Shown here: piece by piece, positions 18,749 through 28,150 of the stretch
How the letters are laid out: every line of letters starts with the position of its first letter
Position numbering within the stretch: the stretch's first letter is position 1
Assembly (NCBI GenBank): GCA_949840805.1
Contig: CATKXR010000005.1
Location: 90,049-154,048, forward strand
Direction of reading: 5' to 3'
DNA length: 64,000 bases
Source of the DNA: an uncultured Lachnospiraceae bacterium
GTDB taxonomy: Bacteria; Bacillota; Clostridia; Lachnospirales; Lachnospiraceae
Made by a program: the position numbers and the translations under genes
The notes under the pieces: generated by a model
Databases searched by the model: none
Seen by the model: only the letters and a program-made list of their open reading frames with translations
What the model was told of the DNA's origin: nothing

Positions 18749-20683
18749 TCAGCTTCCCTGTAAATAAGAATCATACCACTCCATACACCCCTCATGCCAC
18801 TCTGCCCAAGCGTCCCCCGCTTCCCTTACCAGCTTTTCATACTCCTTCACCCTCTCATCAGGTTCCTCCTCGTTTTCCCAGAACTCCTCCGACTCCTGCC
18901 ACCGCCGCAGAAACTCCCCCGCTTCCTTTATCTTCTCCTCATACCTTCTCCCAGCCTCTTCCATCTTCTCCCTGGCCGGCCCCATAAGCCAGTCCTCATA
19001 CATTTCTTTCTCTGAAAACTCCCTCATCCGGCCACGCTCCGCCTTTGGCACGCTCCTCAAAGACTCAAGAAGGGCCTGGTCCTCCGCAAGGATACAGGAA
19101 GAAAGCTCTTTCCTTTCTCCCGTCCCGCCAGGCATCATTCCCCTTTTAACAGACATCCCTTCCCGCCGGCTCTTTTTCACCTTTTCCAGATAATGCTCAT
19201 ATCCAAAAGGATGGTAAAATGCCTGCCCGCCCTCAAAGATCAGCACGGACTCCGCCACCTGACGGATAAAATACCGGTCATGGGATACAAACAGAACCGT
19301 CCCCGTATACGCCCGGAAAGCCGACTCCAGCGTCTCCCTGGCAGGAATGTCCATATGGTTGGTCGGCTCGTCCAGTATCAGGAAATTCGGCCCTGCCTGC
19401 AAAATCTCCGCCAGTACCAGCCGGGCTTTCTCCCCTCCGGACAAATCACTGACCCTTTTTGACGCATCCCTCCCCTTAAAAAGGTACGACCCCAGAATCC
19501 CCCTCGCCTCTTTTTCCGTGAGTATGGGAAAAAGCTCACAAAAATGCTCCAGGACGCTTTTGTCCGACCGGATATCCGCCGAATCCTGACCAAAATATCC
19601 CACTGTCACATACCGCCCCAGGCCAGCCTTCCCCCCAAGGGCCGGGATCACCCCCGCCACGGTCTTCAAAAACGTGCTTTTCCCTGCGCCGTTGGCGCCT
19701 ATGACCCCGATTTTCTGACCCCTGCGGATCCGCAGGGAAAGCTCCAGAAGAGGTTTTTCATATCCGATCTTTAAATGTTCCGCCTCAAATACCAGCCTTC
19801 CCCCCACGTTCTTTGGATGAATCTTTGTAGTAAACAGGCCGGGTTCTTCCCTCACCGGGGCCTCCGCCTTTTCCATCCGCTCAAGCTGTTTTTTCTTCGC
19901 CCGGGCAAAAGAAGCCTTGGAAGGCTTATGTTTAAACCGCTCGATCACCTGGCTGAGCCGGGCGATCTCCCTTTGCTGCTGCTCCCAGGCCTTCTGCTGT
20001 ATTTCCAAACGCTTTCTCTTTTCCATGCGGTACGCACTGTAATTGCCCGGATAGCGGGTTGCCTTCCCGCCCTCCAGCTCCCACACGGCCTCCGCCGTCT
20101 GGTCAAGAAAAAAGCGGTCATGGGACACCATCACCACTGCCTTTTCGTACTTCTTAAGATACTCCTCCAGCCATTCTGTCATTTCCGTGTCCAGGTGGTT
20201 CGTCGGTTCGTCCAACAGCAGAATATCCGGTTTCTGCAGAAGCAGGCGGATAAGGGCGATCCTGGTCTGCTCCCCGCCGGAAAATTCCGAAAGCTTTCTT
20301 TTCTTGTCCTCCTTGCGGAATCCAAAACCTGTAAACAGCGTCTCGTACCCGCATTCATATTGAAAACGTTCCTGGCCGAACTCATCCCCGTCCGGGCATC
20401 CCTCTAAAATCTCCTCCTCCACGGTTCTTTCCCCGTCTTTAAATACCTGCTGCCCGAGCATCCCCACCGTGGCCGGGCGGGAGAGCCGGACACCCGGCCC
20501 GTCCCGCCTGTCATCCCGGTCCAGGCCGATATCCCCGGCAATCAGCCGCAAAAGAGTGGTCTTTCCCGCTCCGTTTTGGCCCGCCACCGCCACTTTCTCA
20601 TTTCCCCTGATCTGAAAATCAAAATGGGACAATACCAGGTTCCCGCCTGCCGAAACGCTCCCATCGTGAATCTGATATAACAT
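18749..20683 (-). CDS. ABC-F family ATPase
   Basis: Two Walker A (GQNGAGKTTLL, GANGAGKSTFL) and two signature/Walker B sets (LSEFSGGEQTRIAL, LSGGEKARLVLAEIL), no TM domain. Confidence 0.88.
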   Translation of the reverse strand: MLYQIHDGSVSAGGNLVLSHFDFQIRGNEKVAVAGQNGAGKTTLLRLIAGDIGLDRDDRRDGPGVRLSRPATVGMLGQQVFKDGERTVEEEILEGCPDGDEFGQERFQYECGYETLFTGFGFRKEDKKRKLSEFSGGEQTRIALIRLLLQKPDILLLDEPTNHLDTEMTEWLEEYLKKYEKAVVMVSHDRFFLDQTAEAVWELEGGKATRYPGNYSAYRMEKRKRLEIQQKAWEQQQREIARLSQVIERFKHKPSKASFARAKKKQLERMEKAEAPVREEPGLFTTKIHPKNVGGRLVFEAEHLKIGYEKPLLELSLRIRRGQKIGVIGANGAGKSTFLKTVAGVIPALGGKAGLGRYVTVGYFGQDSADIRSDKSVLEHFCELFPILTEKEARGILGSYLFKGRDASKRVSDLSGGEKARLVLAEILQAGPNFLILDEPTNHMDIPARETLESAFRAYTGTVLFVSHDRYFIRQVAESVLIFEGGQAFYHPFGYEHYLEKVKKSRREGMSVKRGMMPGGTGERKELSSCILAEDQALLESLRSVPKAERGRMREFSEKEMYEDWLMGPAREKMEEAGRRYEEKIKEAGEFLRRWQESEEFWENEEEPDERVKEYEKLVREAGDAWAEWHEGCMEWYDSYLQGS

Positions 20684-20816
20684 TCTGCACCCTCCGTTTT
20701 TCACAATATGCACCTGCTACCCGGCACAAGCCGCCCTGTCCCTTCTTTCCCCTGTCATCATCAGCTAACTATGGACCCGATACGGATACGCACCCCTCAT
20801 ACCCCCAATATGATAG

Positions 20817-22358
20817 TTAAAACTGCGAATAAATAAAGGCCCCCATATCATACCCTTTCCCATACCATCCAAACACCATGATCAAAAACAGGATTCCAAA
20901 ACAAGACCAGGTGCGGAGCCTCTCTCCCCTTATGATCTTCTCGTCCCCATGCTTTTCCCGCCACAAAGACATCAAAAACAGGATTACAAGGCCCACTGCC
21001 AGCACCGTAAAATCCGCCACGTTGATTCCGGTATAAAACACCCCGCTTTCCCATTCCGGATACCGGCTCTTCTGCACCATCCCTATTAGCACCTGTCCCG
21101 CCATGGACAGGGAGTCGGAACGGAACAGCACAAAGCCCGCGGAGACCAGGACAAAAGTGCGGATCCTTCTGAGCCACCTAAGAACCGGCGCCCCCGGGTC
21201 CACCCCTGCCGCCCTGCATCCTGAAAGGGCCAGCGGCCTTACTGTCTCTTCTCCGATCATATACGCTCCCTGAAGTATCCCCGTGCCGATGATAAATGTC
21301 CACTTTCCCCCGTGCCACAGCCCGCTGAGGAAAAACACGGCCATCACATTGACGTATTTCCGGAAAACTCCTTTCCTGTTTCCTCCCAGGGGTATATAAA
21401 CATTTTTTCTTAAAAACGCCCCCAGGGTGATGTGCCATCTCCGCCAGAATTCCGATATGGATTCCGAAAAAAAAGGCTGCCGGAAATTCTCGGCAATTTT
21501 CACTCCAAACAGCCGTGAAACCCCGAATACCAGATCCATACATCCGGAAAAATCCGTATAGAGCTGCAGGGAAAACGCCGCTGCCGCCAGCATCAGATAC
21601 CATCCCCCATAAGAAGCATAGTCTCCGTAGACCGTGTCGGCCATAAGGGCAAGACGCTCCGAAAGAATAAGCTTTTTAAAAAGCCCGGTTAATATCTCCA
21701 GGCATCCGTCCTGCATATCCTCAAAGGAAGGACTGGCAGGCCATGCAAGGCTTTCCCCCGTCTCCTTATAAGAATCCACAGGACCCTGGGCCAGATGGCC
21801 GAAATACCCGGTAAACAAAGAAAATACCGGAAAATGCCGGACCGCCCTTATCTCTCCCCGGTATACATCCGCGTCATACCCGATCACCATCAGCGTATAA
21901 AAAGAAATCCCAAAAAGAGCAAGCCGCTCCTTCGGCTCATATTCAAAAACCCTTCCGGTAATCTCGCCGATCGCTTCCAGCGTATAAAAGGGCAGGTTTG
22001 CATATTTAAAATAAGCAAGCAGTCCGAGCTGGAACGCGACTGCCAGAATCAAAACCAGACGCCGTTTTCTGAGAGTTCCCGCCTTATCCCTCTCCTGTCC
22101 TGCAGGATAGTCCCCATTCCGGGACAATGTGCCGTCTGGACATCCTGACGGATATTTTTCAATCAAAAGAGCGGCGGCATACCCCGCCGCCGTGCTTATC
22201 CCCCAGAACAGGAAACTCTGGTATCCGCCTGCCGCCGCCAAAAACACAAGGCTCATGGCCAGCAGGACCCACCTGCTCCATCCGGAAGGAACGATCTTTT
22301 TGACGAGCAGCCCTGCCGCGATAAGCAGGACGAACCCATATGACATATACCCCATCAT
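20817..22358 (-). CDS. MBOAT family O-acyltransferase (AlgI/DltB-like)
   Basis: FSGCMDLVFGVSRLFGVKIAENFRQPFFSESISEFWRRWHITLGAFLRKNVYIPLGGNRKG...FFLSGLWHGGKWTFIIGTGILQG. Confidence 0.92.
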   Translation of the reverse strand: MMGYMSYGFVLLIAAGLLVKKIVPSGWSRWVLLAMSLVFLAAAGGYQSFLFWGISTAAGYAAALLIEKYPSGCPDGTLSRNGDYPAGQERDKAGTLRKRRLVLILAVAFQLGLLAYFKYANLPFYTLEAIGEITGRVFEYEPKERLALFGISFYTLMVIGYDADVYRGEIRAVRHFPVFSLFTGYFGHLAQGPVDSYKETGESLAWPASPSFEDMQDGCLEILTGLFKKLILSERLALMADTVYGDYASYGGWYLMLAAAAFSLQLYTDFSGCMDLVFGVSRLFGVKIAENFRQPFFSESISEFWRRWHITLGAFLRKNVYIPLGGNRKGVFRKYVNVMAVFFLSGLWHGGKWTFIIGTGILQGAYMIGEETVRPLALSGCRAAGVDPGAPVLRWLRRIRTFVLVSAGFVLFRSDSLSMAGQVLIGMVQKSRYPEWESGVFYTGINVADFTVLAVGLVILFLMSLWREKHGDEKIIRGERLRTWSCFGILFLIMVFGWYGKGYDMGAFIYSQF

Positions 22359-22867
22359 TTTTTCTCTGCTGCCATGTAGGTGATGGAAACCACCTTATCG
22401 TCTTTAAAACCACAGTCAACCACGATCTGGGTATCCCCCAGCACCGCGGTATAAAGCCCTGACTCCGCCTTGGCGTCCGGATATGCCTTCTTCACCGCCC
22501 CAGGCAGGTCTCCCACTTTGACGCCCTCTTCCGTACCGGCTGTGGCGGCCTTTAAGGTAATCTCTTTTACGACCTCCTTCTTGCCTTCCTTAGTCGTTAC
22601 CATCTCGATTCCGTCATAAATATATGCTTTGTCCTTGCCGCCTTCTTCCGCGCAGTTGGACAATGCCTTTACCTCTTTTTCCTGTCCGAGTATCTTCTTT
22701 GCGGCGTCGGCGTTCATCCCCACCTCCACCTTCTGTTCTTTGAAGGGGAAAGCATAATGTGCCTTCTTCTCCGCTGCCGCCGCGCCGAATACCATAGCCA
22801 ACGCCATAAACGCCGCCAATGCCCCTGTCGCCATCCGTTTCCTTCCTGCCCGCTTCTGTGTCCTCAT
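22355..22867 (-). CDS. Secreted hypothetical protein
   Basis: MRTQKRAGRKRMATGALAAFMALAMVFGAAAAEKKAHYAFPF signal peptide; RBS GGAGG; ATGA overlap with the MBOAT gene. Confidence 0.7.
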   Translation of the reverse strand: MRTQKRAGRKRMATGALAAFMALAMVFGAAAAEKKAHYAFPFKEQKVEVGMNADAAKKILGQEKEVKALSNCAEEGGKDKAYIYDGIEMVTTKEGKKEVVKEITLKAATAGTEEGVKVGDLPGAVKKAYPDAKAESGLYTAVLGDTQIVVDCGFKDDKVVSITYMAAEKK

Positions 22868-22902
22868 CTTTTGTGCCTCCTTCATTCTTCATGATTTACA
22901 TT

Positions 22903-23985
22903 TTACTCTGCCTGGGCCTTATACTTACTGATATACCCAAGCCTTTCAAATTCCTCCCTCTGGGCCTCCTTCTCCTGCTGATACTCCAGAAGCCGCTTGT
23001 CATAAACCTCGGCCAGATCCTTCTGGCTGCGGAAATCCCCAAGATCATACCGCTTCTTTAACTCTCTTCCCAGCCATACCGACATCTTTTCCGCTCCGTA
23101 GACATTGAGATGAAGCCCCTCGTCATAGGTGTCCACAGACATATCCAGTCCGATTTCATCCATATAAAGCAGGGTATTCACATAAAACAGCCCCTGCCTG
23201 TCAGCAAATTCCCGGATCTGTTCCTCGTAAGGCTCCGGCCATTCCGGATACATGCTGGGCGCCTTCATCAGTACCAGCTCTGTCCCGCTCTCCCTGCACA
23301 GCGCCGCGATCCGCTCCAGATACTCCACATTCTTCCTGGAAAAAGAGTAATCGCTCTGCCTGCGCTGCCCGGGAAATTCCGTATAAGGGCGGATATCGGC
23401 CCTGAGATAATATCCGTTGTAACTCTTTAAAGGCTTCTCTCCAAAGGCATATAAAAAATCCTCCGGCTCCAGCTCCTGCCAGCGGCTGTGATACCGAAGC
23501 ACCGGAAATATATACTCCGTTAAAGATTCTTCCTCTGTCCTGCTGCTTAAAATCCCCTCCAGCTTATCCTTTGACCATTTCATGCCGTCAAAAACCATCC
23601 GGTTATACTCCTCCGAGCTTTGCTCCGCCACCGTCATGGCCTGAATATTTAAAAGCACGACCTTGGGCTTTTCGTATTTCAGCGCCTCTTTTAAAAGATA
23701 ATACGATTGGGGGATAAGCTGGTTGGCATTTCCCCGGATGTAACTGGTAATTCCGTATTCCTCCCACAGCTTCATCGGAGAAATATTCTCGTAAGACTCG
23801 CAATTTCCGATAATCAGCAGTTCATGGCCGGCGGGGTCACGATAATATTCCTCTGTGAAATTCCCCTCCACTACCGCCCCCATATATTTCGGTTCCAGCA
23901 CCCTCTGGGCCAGAAAGGCAGCGCAGAGAAAAACAGCCAATGCCCATAAAACCGTTCCCTTCCTTCTCATCCTCCATGTTTTCAT
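22903..23985 (-). CDS. SGNH/DltD/AlgX-like exopolymer acetylation partner
   Basis: N-terminal TM; HELLIIGNCESYENISPMKLWEEYG; ELVLMKAPSMYPEWP; YDEGLHLNVYGAEKMS (GLHLN). Confidence 0.75.
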   Translation of the reverse strand: MKTWRMRRKGTVLWALAVFLCAAFLAQRVLEPKYMGAVVEGNFTEEYYRDPAGHELLIIGNCESYENISPMKLWEEYGITSYIRGNANQLIPQSYYLLKEALKYEKPKVVLLNIQAMTVAEQSSEEYNRMVFDGMKWSKDKLEGILSSRTEEESLTEYIFPVLRYHSRWQELEPEDFLYAFGEKPLKSYNGYYLRADIRPYTEFPGQRRQSDYSFSRKNVEYLERIAALCRESGTELVLMKAPSMYPEWPEPYEEQIREFADRQGLFYVNTLLYMDEIGLDMSVDTYDEGLHLNVYGAEKMSVWLGRELKKRYDLGDFRSQKDLAEVYDKRLLEYQQEKEAQREEFERLGYISKYKAQAE

Positions 23986-24794
23986 GGCGTCTTAGGATAG
24001 GCTTCCACGTCATAGTTGTGGGAAATCCAGGACTTTCTAAGTTCCCCCGTAGTCACCAGGCACCATCTTCCGCCCAGCCTCCGGGGCGTGGCGTCAAAAT
24101 GATACCAGATTCCGTCCACATCTACAAGATTCCAGAAATGGTCTCCATCACTGGCCCGCACCACCGGAATGTTCGGCATCCCTGCCGCCTCCAAAAGGTA
24201 ATGGGACATGGCATAATACTCGTAACAGCATCCGGAATGCCTGCGGAACCCATACAGGGCGGACTCTGCCTCCCCGCTTTTGGGGCCGGTGGTAGTGTAA
24301 GTCATATTGCCCTGCACCCAGTTATAGATGGCGGCTGCCTTCTCCGGCTTTGTCATAGTATCATCTGTAATCTGCGAAACAATCCTCCCGGCAAAGGACC
24401 TGGCCTCCCGCTCTTCCTCCGGCATCTGGGACGGCTCCCCTTCCACCACCTGGCCGCTCTCGTCAAACCGATAGACGATGCCGTCAATCTCTGTCTCCCC
24501 GGAACTGAACATGGCGCCGTCCTGTCCAAGACGATAATATTTCCCGTCTTTTTCCAGCCAGCAGTCCTCCATCATATAGCCATCGGAATCAAAATAATAC
24601 CATTTGCCATTGACCTTCTGCCACTCGTCTGCGGGATAAGTCCCGTTCCAGTTCAAAAGCCACCATCCCTTCTCGTCCTGCCTCCACCTGCCCGCCTCCC
24701 CGGGGCCGCCGGGAGCCGCAAAAGCCGGGAAGGCCATGGCTGAAAAAAGCCCTGCTGCAAAAAGGATGCCAATCCTTGTATATTTTTTTCTCAT
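23982..24794 (-). CDS. Cell-wall-binding-repeat plus transglutaminase-like secreted protein
   Basis: Choline-binding-like WRQDEKGWWLLNWNG..VNGKWYYFDSDGYMMED repeats; transglutaminase core GCCYEYYAMSHYLL..DHFWNLVDVDGIWYHFD. Confidence 0.82.
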   Translation of the reverse strand: MRKKYTRIGILFAAGLFSAMAFPAFAAPGGPGEAGRWRQDEKGWWLLNWNGTYPADEWQKVNGKWYYFDSDGYMMEDCWLEKDGKYYRLGQDGAMFSSGETEIDGIVYRFDESGQVVEGEPSQMPEEEREARSFAGRIVSQITDDTMTKPEKAAAIYNWVQGNMTYTTTGPKSGEAESALYGFRRHSGCCYEYYAMSHYLLEAAGMPNIPVVRASDGDHFWNLVDVDGIWYHFDATPRRLGGRWCLVTTGELRKSWISHNYDVEAYPKTP

Positions 24795-24843
24795 ATCTGC
24801 CTTTACTATCCTCTGTTGTCAAATAATATTTTTTGCTTTTTTA

Positions 24844-24872
24844 ATTATATCCACAACAGAAAAATATGTCAA
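24844..24872 (-). promoter_or_regulatory. Consensus sigma-A promoter for the exopolymer operon
   Basis: Minus strand TTGACA-N17-TATAAT exactly. Confidence 0.8.
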
Positions 24873-25018
24873 CGCAAAAAATTTCCCGTCTCACTTGTTC
24901 CTGCTTTTCAATTCTATACGTTTACCAAATCTGCACGATCCGGTGAAAAACAGATTGTTTTTCCGGCACGTTTTGGATATAATAAAAGCAAAAAGGCAAC
25001 ACCCGGAGGAGGGATTGG

Positions 25019-25126
25019 ATGGAAGCGGCAAAATGGACCGTGAGGGACAGTGTGTTCTCCGACCTGTTCCAGAATAAGAAATATCTTTTGCAGCTGTACC
25101 AGGCGCTGCGGCAAGGCAAAAGTTAA
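25019..25126 (+). pseudogene. N-terminal fragment resembling Rpn/PD-(D/E)XK nuclease-transposase
   Basis: GGAGGAGG RBS then MEAAKWTVRDSVFSDLFQNKKYLLQLYQALRQGKS*; matches the family N-terminus from memory. Confidence 0.5.
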
Positions 25127-25391
25127 TGTAACTGCCAAAAGCCCATATGGATTTTAGCGAGCCAAAGCGATGGTACGGCCGGATGTTCCTTCAACAAAGC
25201 CAAATCCGTAGGAGCGCACTGCCTGATCGACATGGACACTTTTCAGAATGATATGACCAGTATCAATAGCCCGTCTGAACGGTTACGATATTCTATAGCA
25301 AACGATTATATTAACTCGCTTTTTTCCATCCCAGCGCATATAATACAAATGTATACACACAATATGTACATACAGAAAGGAGGCTTTCAAC

Positions 25392-25628
25392 ATGACTACT
25401 ACACGGGTTTTCCAGAATGGAAACAACCAGGCTCTTCGTATCCCACAAGAAATGAAAACCGATAAAAAGGACTACTGCATTAACAAAATCGGAGATATTT
25501 TCGTCGCTTTCCCTGCCGATGACCCGTGGGCCGCTGCCCGTCAGGTAATTGGCACCTTTCCTTCTGATTTCATGGATGACAGAAAACAGCCCTCTTGGGA
25601 GGATATCACCGAACGGGAGGAACTGTAA
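25392..25628 (+). CDS. vapB: VapB-like antitoxin
   Basis: MTTTRVFQNGNNQALRIPQEMKTDKKDYCINKIGD...; AGAAAGGAGG RBS; directly followed by a PIN-domain ORF. Confidence 0.75.
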   Translation: MTTTRVFQNGNNQALRIPQEMKTDKKDYCINKIGDIFVAFPADDPWAAARQVIGTFPSDFMDDRKQPSWEDITEREEL

Positions 25629-26027
25629 ATGTACCTTCTGGATACGAATGTATGCATTTATTTTATGAAAAACACATCTCCTATTCTAACAGAAAGGCTT
25701 CTCTCCTGCGACCCTGCCAACCTGCTGATCTCATCCATCACAGTGTTTGAACTCGAATACGGCGCAGAGAAAAGTAATTGAGACGAAAAGACCAGACACA
25801 AACTGACAATGTTCCTTTCTCCCTTCAACATCCTTCCCTTCAACTCCGACGATGCAGTTACCGCCGGAAGGATACGTGGTTATCTTGAACGGCGGGGTAC
25901 ACCGATTGGGCCATATGACATTCAGATTGCTGCTCAAGGCGTATCAAGAGGGATTACCGTAATTACACACAACATCGACGAGTTCAGCCGTGTGCCAGGC
26001 CTTAGACCGGAAGACTGGATCATTTGA
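25629..26027 (+). pseudogene. vapC: VapC-like PIN-domain toxin with internal in-frame TGA
   Basis: MYLLDTNVCIYFMKN...SSITVFELEYGAEKSN* then in the same frame DEKTRHKLTMFLSPF...GRIRGYLERRGTPIGPYDIQIAAQGVSRGITVITHNIDEFSRVPGLRPEDWII; TGA at 25779-25781. Confidence 0.85.
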
Positions 26028-26046
26028 ATCCGGTCTTCTTTTTTGT
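26003..26046 (+). terminator. Terminator after vapC
   Basis: agaccgga ... tccggtct followed by tcttttttg. Confidence 0.65.
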
Positions 26047-26248
26047 TCTCAATCTGCTGCGGTACCATGATCACACCAAATCTCCATAGCAAACTATCGT
26101 TATAGCTGATTCCCCGGTCATCAAGTTCTCCTTCAAATTCTTCGAGAACGGTTTCCAAATTTTCACGGAAGGAATCATAGTTACTTTATAAACCGTTTTT
26201 GTTAAATTACATGAATAACAGTGGCGCTTAAGATAAGAGTGAGACGAT

Positions 26249-26293
26249 AAAAAGTGCTAAGCCACAAGTTCTAATCAGGGCTTAGCACTTTTT
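26249..26293. terminator. Terminator at the 3' end of the pilus operon
   Basis: 15-bp arms aaaaagtgctaagcc / ggcttagcacttttt. Confidence 0.85.
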
Positions 26294-26336
26294 TTACCGT
26301 TTCACTTTGAAAGACAGATATTCGTCTCGCCCCGCC

Positions 26337-26843
26337 TCACTTCTTCCTGTTCAGGCATCGCACCGCTATCCGTGTCTTTGCGGAAATAACGCCGTCTTTT
26401 TCCCCCGCCTCCAAATCCATGATAAAGCATGTTCCGTCATAAAAAATCTCCATTCCCCGCACTTCATAAGCGCCGTTTGCATAAACCCCCGCGGGAAGAA
26501 GCTTCCTTCCCCCCGCCGCAATCTGTCCCTCCTCATCGATTTCCAGCCTGGCCGCCAGGCCGTAAGAATCACTGTTATAGCTGACCAGCCTTTTGCCGCC
26601 CGTCTCGCTGTCCTCTTCCTCCTCTGTCACAATTTCACGGGCATAGCGCAAATCATCGGCCAGGGCGTCCACAATGGTAGACAATAAAAGCTGGGTTTCC
26701 GATTCTGCAATCATCTTGCGATAGCTTTTTGCCGCCATCACAATCCCGGTATGGAGCATCAGCCCCAGCAGGATCAGGATCAGGACGCAGCACAGCATCT
26801 CCACCAGGGTCACACCCCTGTTTTCCCGAAGTTTCCGTCTCAT
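26337..26843 (-). CDS. Type IV prepilin-like protein (PilW-like)
   Basis: RGVTLVEMLCCVLILILLGLML class III N-methylation motif. Confidence 0.8.
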   Translation of the reverse strand: MRRKLRENRGVTLVEMLCCVLILILLGLMLHTGIVMAAKSYRKMIAESETQLLLSTIVDALADDLRYAREIVTEEEEDSETGGKRLVSYNSDSYGLAARLEIDEEGQIAAGGRKLLPAGVYANGAYEVRGMEIFYDGTCFIMDLEAGEKDGVISAKTRIAVRCLNRKK

Positions 26844-27271
26844 GGCAGAACCTCCTCATCGCCGTCATCGGGTGATCCCGCCTCTGTATTTTCCTCCGCA
26901 GGTGCATAGGAGTATATCCCCTCCCCGCCGTAAAATACGATGTCCATTTCCTTCCAGGAGACGCCCTCCCCGGTGATCTTTACGGTTCCCGTCCGGACAG
27001 CTTCTTCCGGCCCGCCGCTGCCGTCTGGCTCCTGCGCCTCTTCCTCCGGGATATTCTTTCCGGCCTCCGCCGCGGACAAGGCCTGATAGTATGCCTCATC
27101 TGCTTTTAGCGCTCTCTTGTCAATCCTGGCAGCCGCCATTAAAGCGGAAAACAAAAGAGCTGCAGACAGTGACGCGATTCCGATGGACGCCATCATCTCC
27201 ACCAGGGTTTCTCCCCTGTTTCCATGCAGCTTTCCCCGTAGTTTCCCATAGTTTCTCTGCTTACGCTCCAT
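26840..27271 (-). CDS. Type IV prepilin-like protein (PilV-like)
   Basis: NRGETLVEMMASIGIASLSAALLFSALM. Confidence 0.78.
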   Translation of the reverse strand: MERKQRNYGKLRGKLHGNRGETLVEMMASIGIASLSAALLFSALMAAARIDKRALKADEAYYQALSAAEAGKNIPEEEAQEPDGSGGPEEAVRTGTVKITGEGVSWKEMDIVFYGGEGIYSYAPAEENTEAGSPDDGDEEVLP

Positions 27272-28085
27272 CCCCGTCCGCCTCCTCCTTGGCAATCCAG
27301 CCCAATGTCCAGGTCATGGGGCCGGCGCTGTACTCCCCGTCGCCTCCCCCCGGATTGTCATTGACCATGGGAACCGTTCCTGTCTGGGTCAGTTCCGCCT
27401 CCATTTTGTACACATGCCCTCTGTCATCCTCGTCTCCCAGAGAAGCCCTTAACCGTAACGTATATCCGTTTTCAGATACATGGGACAGCCAGATTTCGAT
27501 CAGGACCTCTTCCTTTAAGGCCGGAACCCGGCCCCATTCTTCCTCCTCCGGGGCATCCACTTTTAAAATCATCTTATGAGGATTGTTCTCCCCGTGAGGC
27601 TCCGGCAAAAGCCCGGGCAAAGTTTCATATGTTTTCCTGAAAAAAACAGTCTCGTCCCCGCTTTCCTCCTCCCACTCCTGGTCGGAAGGGAACGTCCGGG
27701 CAAACATGTAATCAAAATCCTCCCGTAAGGGAAGCACCTCTTTCAGACCGCATCGATACTCCCCTTCTGTCTGTGTATAGCAATATTCCACTTCCTCTAT
27801 CGGCCCCTCTGAGCCGTCTTCCTCGTCCTCTCCGTATAGTATGATTTCTTCATACTCATATTTTCCATAATATTCTGCCTTGGCCAGCTCATCGCAGATT
27901 AGCCGGACGGCGGACGACAACGCCAGATATCTCTGCTGCGCCTGCCGGTTGCTGCTATATTTGCCTGCATTGGAAACTGCCGCCGCCAGGACGGAAGAAG
28001 AAACCATAACCGCAACCAGCAAAAACAGAAGGGCCATCAAAATGGAGGCTCCTTCCTGGCTTTTCCATTTTTTTCTCAACTCCAT
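27261..28085 (-). CDS. PilX-like minor pilin-associated protein
   Basis: QEGASILMALLFLLVAVMVSSSVLAAAVSNAGKYSSNRQAQQRYLALSSAVRL. Confidence 0.7.
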   Translation of the reverse strand: MELRKKWKSQEGASILMALLFLLVAVMVSSSVLAAAVSNAGKYSSNRQAQQRYLALSSAVRLICDELAKAEYYGKYEYEEIILYGEDEEDGSEGPIEEVEYCYTQTEGEYRCGLKEVLPLREDFDYMFARTFPSDQEWEEESGDETVFFRKTYETLPGLLPEPHGENNPHKMILKVDAPEEEEWGRVPALKEEVLIEIWLSHVSENGYTLRLRASLGDEDDRGHVYKMEAELTQTGTVPMVNDNPGGGDGEYSAGPMTWTLGWIAKEEADGDGA

Positions 28086-28150
28086 CCCCTCCTCCTACTT
28101 TCCGGCCTGCCGGCACGGCATTGCCGAAATTCAGGCAATGCCGTACCTGG

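Noticed and set aside
25779-25781. UGA as selenocysteine in VapC
   Set aside because: Position is not a catalytic Cys site in PIN domains and no SECIS-like hairpin was evident; a TGG to TGA mutation is simpler
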